A DNA stretch of 64,000 bases from Chitinophaga agri (GTDB lineage: Bacteria > Bacteroidota > Bacteroidia > Chitinophagales > Chitinophagaceae): NCBI RefSeq assembly GCF_010093065.1, contig NZ_CP048113.1, forward strand, positions 7,210,001 to 7,274,000, read 5' to 3'. Below, piece by piece: positions 8,799 to 16,258 of this stretch. Numbering within the stretch: position 1 is the stretch's first letter; each line of letters starts with the position of its first letter. The position numbers and the translations under genes were made by a program. The notes under the pieces were generated by a model that saw only the letters and a program-made list of their open reading frames with translations, was not told the origin of the DNA and ran no database searches.

Positions 8799-10821
8799 GG
8801 TACTTGCCTTCGTGGTGATGTTACAGCTGTCTGTATGTATAGTCTTTGCCCAGAAGGGTCTCATCAATACCAGTACCAGTCCGTATGCACGGCGGCAGGG
8901 TGTGGACATGGGCAGTGTGCAATGGACAAAGGGATTCTGGGCAGAGCGATATGAAGTATGTGCACATACCATGGTGCCGGCATTATGGAAGACCTATCAT
9001 GATGCCGGGAAATGCCATTCGTTTAAAAACTTCGAGATCGCTGCCGGGTTAGATACAGGTGCATTTATCGGTCCGTCATTCCATGATGGTGATTTCTATA
9101 AGACCCTGGAGGCAGTAGCAGGACTATATGCCACCACGAAAGACCCTGCATTGGACAGGATGATGGATGAAGCCATTACCGTCATCGCAAAAGCACAAAG
9201 GCCAGATGGTTACGTATACACGAAGTCTATTATTGAGCAGCAGCAAACAGGTAAGCGAAGCCTGTTCGATGATAAGCTCAGTTTTGAAGCTTATAACTTC
9301 GGTCACCTGATGACCGCCGCATGCGTCCATTACAGGGCTACCGGTAAAACGAACCTGCTGGACGTAGCCAGGAAGGCCACCGGCTTTCTCATCGGCTTTT
9401 ACAATACGGCTACACCGGAACAGGCACGTAACGCGATCTGTCCGGCGCATTACATGGGCATCATCGAATTATACAGAACAACCGGTGATAAAAAATACCT
9501 GGCGCTTGCCCGTAAACTGATCGACATCAGGGGCCAGACCGAAGGTACAGATGACAACTCCGACAGGGTGCCCTTCAGAGAGATGAAACGCGTAGCCGGT
9601 CACGCTGTACGGGCGAACTACCTGTTTGCCGGCGTCGCGGATGTCTACGCAGAAACCGGCGATACTACACTGTTACACACGCTCAACCTGATGTGGGAAG
9701 ATGTCATGAACAGGAAGATGTATGTTACCGGGGGCTGTGGTGCGCTCTATGATGGCGTCTCGGTAGACGGTATTTCCTACAATCCCGATACCGTACAGAA
9801 GGTGCACCAGTCTTACGGCAGGAACTATCAGCTTCCCAATCATTCCGCTCATAACGAAACGTGCGCGAATATCGGCAACCTGTTATGGAATCGTCGTATG
9901 CTGCAACTGACAGGAGATGGAAAGTATGCCGACATCGTCGAACTGACTTTATACAACAGTATTCTGAGTGGTGTCAGTATGAACGGAGAGGATTTCTTTT
10001 ATACGAATCCGCTCGCGGCATCCCGTAATTATCCCTACCAGCTGCGCTGGATGGGTGGGCGTCAACCTTACATCGGACTATCCAACTGTTGTCCGCCGAA
10101 TACAGTCCGCACTATTGCCGAAGTAAGCAACTACTTCTACAGCATGGACGATAAGGGGCTCTACGTAGATCTGTATGGAGGCAACATCCTGGAGACCCGG
10201 TTGAAAGACGGAGGGCATATCCGGCTGGAGCAACAGACGGACTATCCCTGGGAGGGCACTATCCGTATTACGATCAAAGAGGCCCCTGTCAACGCCATGG
10301 ATATCGCCCTGCGTATTCCGGGCTGGTGCCGGCAGGCGACCATCAGTGTTAACGGGAGGAACATAGCGCAATCCATCCAGCCCGCACAACTTACCGCTGC
10401 ATCTTACCACAAAATACACCGCCAATGGAAAGCGGGTGATCAGATCATCCTGACCCTCGACATGCCGGCCACGCTGCTGACATCGAATCCCCTCATAGAG
10501 GAGACCCGCAACCAGGTAGCGATCAAGCGGGGGCCGGTAGTGTACTGTCTGGAATCGCCCGATCTGAAAGGGCAACCGCTGACCGACATCCTGATCCCCG
10601 CCAATATCCGTCTGACGCCCAAAACAATGAAAATCGCAAATGGGCGTATTACAGCCCTCGAAGGGGAGGCGCGCAAGCTAGCTTCCACTAACTGGAATAA
10701 CGCCTTGTATCAGCCTCTAAATAACGTTTCGCGTCCACTCCCCATCACCCTGATACCCTACTATGCCTGGGCGAACCGTGGGAGCAGTGATATGAGTGTC
10801 TGGTTACCTCTTCTCCGGTGA
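8782..10821 (+). CDS. Beta-L-arabinofuranosidase, GH127 family (former DUF1680)
   Basis: The 679-residue product has a signal peptide (about 1-25, VFAQ). GH127 markers are clear. NETCA gives E359 and C361, and SNCCPPN gives C436 and C437. In the characterised Bifidobacterium enzyme HypBA1 the equivalent Glu and three Cys bind zinc, with one Cys as nucleophile. An (alpha/alpha)6 barrel (about 30-450) is followed by beta-sandwich domains containing ALRIPGWC and IKRGPVVYCLE, both usual in the family. The expected reaction is retaining cleavage of beta-L-arabinofuranosyl linkages, as found in pectin side chains and hydroxyproline-linked arabinans. It overlaps the end of the rhamnosidase gene by 17 nt and is the last gene of the block; a long hairpin lies 60 nt beyond the stop. 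Confidence 0.88.
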   Translation: MEKGNKVLAFVVMLQLSVCIVFAQKGLINTSTSPYARRQGVDMGSVQWTKGFWAERYEVCAHTMVPALWKTYHDAGKCHSFKNFEIAAGLDTGAFIGPSFHDGDFYKTLEAVAGLYATTKDPALDRMMDEAITVIAKAQRPDGYVYTKSIIEQQQTGKRSLFDDKLSFEAYNFGHLMTAACVHYRATGKTNLLDVARKATGFLIGFYNTATPEQARNAICPAHYMGIIELYRTTGDKKYLALARKLIDIRGQTEGTDDNSDRVPFREMKRVAGHAVRANYLFAGVADVYAETGDTTLLHTLNLMWEDVMNRKMYVTGGCGALYDGVSVDGISYNPDTVQKVHQSYGRNYQLPNHSAHNETCANIGNLLWNRRMLQLTGDGKYADIVELTLYNSILSGVSMNGEDFFYTNPLAASRNYPYQLRWMGGRQPYIGLSNCCPPNTVRTIAEVSNYFYSMDDKGLYVDLYGGNILETRLKDGGHIRLEQQTDYPWEGTIRITIKEAPVNAMDIALRIPGWCRQATISVNGRNIAQSIQPAQLTAASYHKIHRQWKAGDQIILTLDMPATLLTSNPLIEETRNQVAIKRGPVVYCLESPDLKGQPLTDILIPANIRLTPKTMKIANGRITALEGEARKLASTNWNNALYQPLNNVSRPLPITLIPYYAWANRGSSDMSVWLPLLR

Positions 10822-10880
10822 CCTGCTTTAGAGGGAGGTAGCCGGTGCAATCTGCCTTTGGTCAGGATTCGGTTTATTTT

Positions 10881-10958
10881 TCATCAGGTAAGCTTTCTCC
10901 TACGTTTCTCCTACGTTTTAAGACGTAAGAGAAACGTAGGAGAAAGCTTACCTGATGA
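10881..10958. repeat. 78-nt near-perfect inverted repeat
   Basis: Positions 10881-10916 pair with 10923-10958: 36-nt arms with one mismatch (10911/10928) and a 6-nt loop TTTAAG. Inside each arm TTTCTCCTACG is nearly duplicated in direct orientation. There is no T-run, so it is not a standard rho-independent terminator. It may be a transcript-end structure for the enzyme operon, a REP-like element or a miniature mobile element. Confidence 0.8.
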
Positions 10959-11252
10959 CTTCCTGAAACAACCAAATTGATAGTTCAACACCAGGTTGCT
11001 TCTCCCGGAACAAGCCCAAAACTTCCCGGAATTCTGCGCGATGCTCCGGGACTGCGACAAACTACTGCAGTCACACGACCCTGTATTCCTACTACAAAAA
11101 GTATCATTCCGCCATCTAAAACCTGAAAATTCGGTACAACTACTGCCCCCAATCCGCGAAAATTGAACTAACTTGTATCCATTGTTTGGGATTGTTCAGC
11201 GAGCGTTTACGGTTAACAACAGCAGCATTTTATCCACCCAATTATAAGTACG
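10959..11252. other. Intergenic region without a supported gene
   Basis: Between the long hairpin and the TonB receptor lies about 290 nt. The only coding-like stretch is a 41-codon frame starting at ATG 11041 and ending at TGA 11164-11166, preceded by further open codons back to about 10983. It matches nothing I recognise and could be a gene remnant. No clear TAnnTTTG promoter was seen. Confidence 0.4.
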
Positions 11253-14200
11253 ATGTATCAACCAAATCTAACTAAGTTATTAGGAAGTCTGTTCTTTGCC
11301 TGTTTTATGTTTTTGGGGGCCCGCGCCCAGGTAACCACCGCAACACTCAGTGGTATCGTTAAGAACGAAGCAGGACAACCCCTGCCCGGCGCTACTATCC
11401 GGGTGACCTTTGCCGATGCAGGGATCAATAAAGGGCTCGTCACCAAATCGGACGGTAGTTTCGTGGTACCCAACCTGCGTGTCGGCGGACCATACACTGT
11501 AACTGCGTCATACACCGGTTTTGCGACCGAAACCGCTACGGGTGTATATCTTACCCTGGGGCAGAACACGGCCCTGGACCTGCGGCTGCAGGAAACAGCC
11601 GGTAAACTTAATGAGGTGGTGATCAGTGGTCGCTCTACTATTTTCAATGACCAGCGTACCGGTGCCTCTACGAACATCAGCGGTCAGCAGATCAGGCAAT
11701 TGCCGACGATCTCACGTTCGGCGGATGACTATCTGCGTATTACACCGTCCGCTTCCCCGACGTATAACGGGATCTCTTTCGCAGGAAGGAACGGGCAGTA
11801 TAACAATTTTTCGCTGGATGGCGCTGTGTTCAACAACCCGTTCGGACTGGATGCGCCGGCTCCCGGCGGACAAACAAACGCGCAACCTATTTCCCTGGAT
11901 GCGATCGATCAGATACAGATCAATATTGCACCCTACGATGTGACCCAGTCTGGCTTTACCGGTGCGGGCGTGAACACCGTAACAAAGAGCGGTAGCAACA
12001 AGTTCGGCGGAACGGTGTATGCCTTCTACAGGAATGATGCAATTTCCGGCGATAAGATAGACGGCGAAAAACTGAAGGTGCCAACCCTTGAACACTTCCA
12101 GGGAGGATTCTCCTTAGGCGGTGCGGTTAAAAAGGATAAACTGTTCTATTTCGTGAACTTCGAGACAGAACAGCGCACCGATGGTGCAAGTGCCTATGTG
12201 GCCAGGAATAACAGTAATGCCGGTGATGTGACGACCTCCCGCGTATTGGAGTCAGACCTTATAGCCGTACAGAATGCACTGCAGCAACGTTTCGGATATG
12301 CGACAGGTCCTTACCAGGATTATGAGTACAAAAGGAAGAACTACAAGTGGCTGGCAAAACTGGATTGGGTGATCAATAGCCAGCACTCACTTTCCTTTAC
12401 GTATAATGGTCTGGATGCGTCACAGGAGAAAGGCGCACATCCCAATGCGATCAACCGTCGTGGGCCGGACGCTATTACCCTGCAATTCCGGAACTCCGGT
12501 TACAAGATGATCAACAAACTGCATTCCTTCGGGCTCGAACTGAAGTCTAACTTTAATGATACATATTCCAATAAGTTCCGTGCCGTATTTACTACTTTCA
12601 GGGACAAACGTGATCCGTTCTCCTCACCATTCCCGGTGCTGAACATTACCAAGTATAACGTACCCTATATTGTAACCGGGTATGAACCGTTCTCTATCAA
12701 TAACCGCCTGAACCAGGATGCACTTCAGTTGACCGACAACTTCAACATCATCCTGCCAAAGCATACACTGACCATTGGCGCTTCCTATGAGCAGTTTAAG
12801 TTTGGAAACTCCTTTAATCTGACAGGTTTTGGGTTTACCGTATTCTCCGGTGTAGACATCGCGACGTTCCTGGGTAATGTAGCATCCGGGGGATATGATG
12901 CCAATGTGACCTATGCGAAGAACCGTGTAGCAGCAGACCAGTGGACGTGGTATTACCTTACTGTCGGACAGCTGTCAGCCTATCTGCAGGATGAATTCAG
13001 CGTAGCGCCTAACTTCAAACTGACTTATGGCGTCCGCTTTGACAAGGCACTCTATTTCCCATCCAAAGCAAGCTATAACAGCCCGAACGTGAATGCTGAC
13101 GGTACCTTCGCAGGCACTTTTGTGGAAGGTTCTCCCACCGTTCCCAATACAGACAACCTGACCCTGTTCGATGAGAACGGGAATCCGGTGAGGAATGGTC
13201 CGGGCCAGTCGATAGACAACACCCGTATGCCGAGTGGGAAGATACTCGTGTCTCCACGTCTCGGCTTCAACTGGGATATTAAAGGCGATAAGACCATACA
13301 GCTGAGAGGTGGTACAGGATTGTTCACCGGCCGTTTCCCGTTTGTATGGCTGGGTAATGCGATCGGTAATCCATTCACTGGCTACTACAACGTGACTGCG
13401 CATAACTTTAAATGGCCGCAGATCTGGCGTTCCAATATCGGACTGGATTACAAACTGCCGATTGGTACAGTGCTGAGCGCGGATATCGCTTATTCCAAGG
13501 ATATCAATGCGATGATGGTGCGTGACTATGGACTGGGTACACCAACAGGTACACTGAATTCCGGCACCGGCGACAATCGTGAAGTTTATCAGACAGCAGA
13601 TAAGGGCAACACAGGTACGTATGTCTTCACAAATGTGAAAGCAGGGTATTCGTTCAACGGTACCTTCCAGGCGCAACAGACTTTCGGCAAAGGGTATTTC
13701 CTGATGATGGGATATAACTACCTCGTGGCGAAAGATGCGAGCTCTATCTCCGCAGAGATCTCCGGAGATGCCTTCGACCGCAACCCGATACTGGGTAATG
13801 CTAACAGGGCCGTGGAATCTACTTCCCTGTACGGAAACAAACACCGTATTACTTTTGCCGGTATCAAGAAGTTTGAATATGGCAAAGGGAAATATGCGAC
13901 CACCATCTCCTTCTTCGCTAACTGGACAAGCGGTAACCGCTTCTCTTATGTGTATGGTGGTGATGTGAATAATGATGGCTCATTTGCCAATGACCTGATG
14001 TATGTACCTACAGCTGGGGAGATCAGAAGTATGAACTTCGCTACGCTCACCGATGCGGAAGGTAACACACAGAACGCTGCTGCGCAGGGAGCTGCACTGG
14101 AAGCGTTCATTAGCCAGGATAAATACCTGAATGGTCATCGGGGGCAGTACACCGGTAAGTATGCGGGCGAAACGCCCTGGTTTAGTCAGATAGATATGCG

Positions 14201-14477
14201 TGTACTGCAGGATTTTAACTTCAAGGGAAAGGAAAAGACAAGTACTATACAGGTGAGCTTTGATGTCGTGAATCTCGGGAATCTGATCAGTAGTAAATGG
14301 GGATTGCGGAAGTATGCGAGCAATAGTGGTTATTATCAGCCGTTGGCTTTTGCCGGCAGGGATGGTAGTGGCAAGGCTATCTACCAGTTCGATCCTTCAC
14401 AGCGAAAGACGTTTATTACAAACCCTGATCTGATTTCAAGGTGGCAGTTGCAGTTGGGGATAAGGTATTCATTCTGA
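11253..14477 (+). CDS. TonB-dependent receptor, Oar-like, with N-terminal carboxypeptidase-regulatory-like domain
   Basis: A 1074-residue outer-membrane protein. A signal peptide (1-25, GARAQ) is followed by a CarboxypepD_reg-like beta-sandwich (about 28-115: TLSGIVKNEAGQPLPGATI, then DGSFVVPNLRVGGPYTV). A TonB-box-like NEVVISG (about 124-130), a plug domain (about 130-250, with APYDVTQSGFTGAGVNTVTKSG) and a beta-barrel ending in an aromatic, WQLQLGIRYSF, follow. The layout and plug wording match Oar-type receptors rather than SusC, and no SusD gene is adjacent. It would import a large substrate across the outer membrane or take part in surface assembly. Its placement after the enzyme block suggests, but does not prove, joint use. 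A strong terminator follows. Confidence 0.88.
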   Translation: MYQPNLTKLLGSLFFACFMFLGARAQVTTATLSGIVKNEAGQPLPGATIRVTFADAGINKGLVTKSDGSFVVPNLRVGGPYTVTASYTGFATETATGVYLTLGQNTALDLRLQETAGKLNEVVISGRSTIFNDQRTGASTNISGQQIRQLPTISRSADDYLRITPSASPTYNGISFAGRNGQYNNFSLDGAVFNNPFGLDAPAPGGQTNAQPISLDAIDQIQINIAPYDVTQSGFTGAGVNTVTKSGSNKFGGTVYAFYRNDAISGDKIDGEKLKVPTLEHFQGGFSLGGAVKKDKLFYFVNFETEQRTDGASAYVARNNSNAGDVTTSRVLESDLIAVQNALQQRFGYATGPYQDYEYKRKNYKWLAKLDWVINSQHSLSFTYNGLDASQEKGAHPNAINRRGPDAITLQFRNSGYKMINKLHSFGLELKSNFNDTYSNKFRAVFTTFRDKRDPFSSPFPVLNITKYNVPYIVTGYEPFSINNRLNQDALQLTDNFNIILPKHTLTIGASYEQFKFGNSFNLTGFGFTVFSGVDIATFLGNVASGGYDANVTYAKNRVAADQWTWYYLTVGQLSAYLQDEFSVAPNFKLTYGVRFDKALYFPSKASYNSPNVNADGTFAGTFVEGSPTVPNTDNLTLFDENGNPVRNGPGQSIDNTRMPSGKILVSPRLGFNWDIKGDKTIQLRGGTGLFTGRFPFVWLGNAIGNPFTGYYNVTAHNFKWPQIWRSNIGLDYKLPIGTVLSADIAYSKDINAMMVRDYGLGTPTGTLNSGTGDNREVYQTADKGNTGTYVFTNVKAGYSFNGTFQAQQTFGKGYFLMMGYNYLVAKDASSISAEISGDAFDRNPILGNANRAVESTSLYGNKHRITFAGIKKFEYGKGKYATTISFFANWTSGNRFSYVYGGDVNNDGSFANDLMYVPTAGEIRSMNFATLTDAEGNTQNAAAQGAALEAFISQDKYLNGHRGQYTGKYAGETPWFSQIDMRVLQDFNFKGKEKTSTIQVSFDVVNLGNLISSKWGLRKYASNSGYYQPLAFAGRDGSGKAIYQFDPSQRKTFITNPDLISRWQLQLGIRYSF

Positions 14478-14495
14478 TGATATGGATATGATTTT

Positions 14496-14527
14496 AAAAG
14501 CCGCCCCGGGTAACCGGGGCGGCTTTT
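14496..14527. terminator. Rho-independent terminator after the Oar-like receptor
   Basis: A 14-bp perfect GC-rich stem (14496-14509 with 14514-14527) closes a GTAA loop; AAAA and TTTT flank the stem so it can work on both strands. It starts 18 nt after the receptor stop codon. Confidence 0.9.
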
Positions 14528-14730
14528 GTACTGAGGGAATGTAGTCATGCCGTAAGTCTGATGGCCTCTTTGTTAAATGCTTATCATTATCGCCTGCTGA
14601 TTATACGGTGGGGAAGGAATATTTTAAACGCAGGGAAACCCTGCTATAAAGCTTTTGAGATACCAGTATTTCTCCTTTAATTACTATATTTATCGCCTAA
14701 AACAACCAATCACCATTCCTATACCCAAAC

Positions 14731-15135
14731 ATGAGTAGCCGAACAACCCGTATAGACATCTACGATAAAAGAGAAAATAAAATTACCGCTGTAGCCGTTG
14801 AACAGCTGGGCTCCCAACTGTTTACATTAACCGAATACGTAGGCCCTTACTTTAGCGTACGTCAGGGCGAAGTATTTAAAACCCGGCTTAATAAAGACGG
14901 TCAGCATGAGCTGCTCAGCGTACTGAAAGGAGACAAATATACAGAGCGGGTGTTTTTATCGCCTGTTATCTATGAGGAAAGTATTTATCGTCCGGTAGCA
15001 GATGAAATAGCAAAACAGGGAGGATACCTGGATATACGATTTGATCATGCTATTGTGGTAGTATTGCCCAGGACAAGTACTTTTGACCCTGTTCAGTTGT
15101 TTCTTCAATACAACATGGAGGCTAATGAAGTATAA
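14731..15135 (+). CDS. Hypothetical cytosolic protein (134 aa)
   Basis: No signal peptide or membrane segment. The 134 residues read as alternating strands and turns: IDIYDKREN, VEQLGSQLFTLTEYVGPYFSVRQGEVFKTRL, then two acidic helices and a final hydrophobic IVVVLP strand. The central part (LGSQLFTLTE, YFSVRQGEVF) resembles small DUF4265-like proteins, where a similar strand-turn-GD pattern occurs, but the match is by eye only. It is followed after 50 nt by two paralogous unknown genes on the same strand, so the three may form one unit. ATG at 14731 has no rival start close by. Function is unknown. Confidence 0.6.
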   Translation: MSSRTTRIDIYDKRENKITAVAVEQLGSQLFTLTEYVGPYFSVRQGEVFKTRLNKDGQHELLSVLKGDKYTERVFLSPVIYEESIYRPVADEIAKQGGYLDIRFDHAIVVVLPRTSTFDPVQLFLQYNMEANEV

Positions 15136-15185
15136 AGCTGCTGTTTGCCACACTACCAACAGCCTGCATCTTAAAAATATAACTC

Positions 15186-15659
15186 TTGATAAATATAGAT
15201 GAAACAATAGGCATTCTGATCATTCAGGAAGTGGGGGGAAGTATTGTGCTACACATAGTGCTGGCTGCCGATGGCACTATTCATAGAATGGGCCAGAACA
15301 AAGCGGAGCACCACGCTAATGGCACGTTTATCGGTCGTACAGATCCCAAACTATTTAATGAATTGAAATCTTCCCTGCATCCGGACATGCTATCAGTATT
15401 TCAGCACCAGATAGAGAACTGGGACATAGAGGGGCAGCCCTTTAACACGAAAGTGATCTGCAAAACAAAAGATAGGAAGACCGGAGTGGAGTCCACGTAT
15501 GGGGGACAATATACCGGGCCGTCGGACGTGGTTACCGCTTTTGTGACAAAAGCCGTTCAGCTAACTGACCCATGGTATGCTGAGCAGCATCAGGTAGCTG
15601 AGACGGAGAAGGCGGCAATGAAACCCTGGTGGAAGGTGATGTGTAACCTTAATGGCTAA
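15186..15659 (+). CDS. Hypothetical protein, first of two tandem paralogs
   Basis: The 157-residue protein starts at a TTG codon. That start is supported by alignment with its neighbour: MINIDETIGILI here against MINVNDITGIMV. Shared points include VLHIVLAADGTI/VLYILIAPDGII, FIGRTDPKLFNELK/FIGRVEPGIFKELK, a GPS motif, LTDPWYAEQH/LTNPWYAEQH and an end rich in Lys, Trp (KPWWK). No signal peptide or membrane helix is visible, so it is probably cytosolic with a beta-rich core and a charged C-terminal helix. Overall identity with the second copy is moderate, so the duplication is old. I do not recognise the family. Confidence 0.65.
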   Translation: MINIDETIGILIIQEVGGSIVLHIVLAADGTIHRMGQNKAEHHANGTFIGRTDPKLFNELKSSLHPDMLSVFQHQIENWDIEGQPFNTKVICKTKDRKTGVESTYGGQYTGPSDVVTAFVTKAVQLTDPWYAEQHQVAETEKAAMKPWWKVMCNLNG

Positions 15660-15712
15660 TACCCGCTTTCTTTATTAATTTATTTTTTACCCTCACCTTT
15701 GAAATATAATTT

Positions 15713-16198
15713 ATGATCAATGTAAATGACATTACAGGCATCATGGTAAGCCTGGAAGTAGATAAACGTATTGTACTGTATATTCTGATTGCTCCGGACG
15801 GTATTATTAAAAGACTTGGCGATGGCCGGGCAGATTGTAAGGAAACGCAGGCATTCATAGGACGTGTGGAGCCCGGTATCTTTAAAGAATTGAAAGCCGC
15901 CTATACCCAGGAAATGGCTAATTCTTTAAATCAATATTATGAGATACATGAAATAAAGGGGCAATTATGCGATCTCAAAGTAATGGTAGACGTGAATGGC
16001 GTCGAAGGCTATACACAGTTCGTATATGGAACAGCATCTGTGGGGCCATCACGCGACTTCGCAGACTTCGCTGCCAGGGCTGTGTCGCTCACTAATCCAT
16101 GGTATGCTGAGCAGCACCGGATAATGGCGGAGGAAAAAGCTGCCAAGGCTGCAAAAGAAGTCAACGTGGAGAAGAAATCCTGGTGGAAACCCTGGTAA
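15713..16198 (+). CDS. Hypothetical protein, second of two tandem paralogs
   Basis: A 161-residue paralog of the gene ending at 15659, here with an ATG start. It keeps the MIN(I/V) opening, the PDG turn, FIGRVEPGIFKELK, a GPSRDF segment and LTNPWYAEQH. The C-terminal helix is Lys/Ala-rich and ends KSWWKPW. Conserved Trp residues at the end of both copies suggest a binding or interaction role, but that is inference. No signal peptide. The stop codon is directly followed by a 27-bp inverted repeat shared with the convergent barrel gene. Family not recognised. Confidence 0.65.
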   Translation: MINVNDITGIMVSLEVDKRIVLYILIAPDGIIKRLGDGRADCKETQAFIGRVEPGIFKELKAAYTQEMANSLNQYYEIHEIKGQLCDLKVMVDVNGVEGYTQFVYGTASVGPSRDFADFAARAVSLTNPWYAEQHRIMAEEKAAKAAKEVNVEKKSWWKPW

Positions 16199-16258
16199 AA
16201 TGGTATAAGTTAAAAAGGGAGCGTCTACATTGACGCTCCCTTTTTAACTTATACCATT
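16199..16258. terminator. Bidirectional terminator: perfect 27-bp inverted repeat
   Basis: 16199-16225 is the exact reverse complement of 16232-16258 around a 6-nt loop. A GC core (GGGAGCGTC) is flanked by A5 and T5 tracts, giving a T-run on either strand. The right arm overlaps the stop codon of the minus-strand barrel gene (16257-16259). Confidence 0.92.

Noticed and set aside
11041..11166. 41-codon open frame before the Oar-like receptor
   Set aside because: Short, no recognised motif, no promoter or neighbour support; kept only as a note on the intergenic region.
12975..13844. 289-codon minus-strand frame in the Oar-like receptor
   Set aside because: Antisense shadow of conserved barrel coding sequence.
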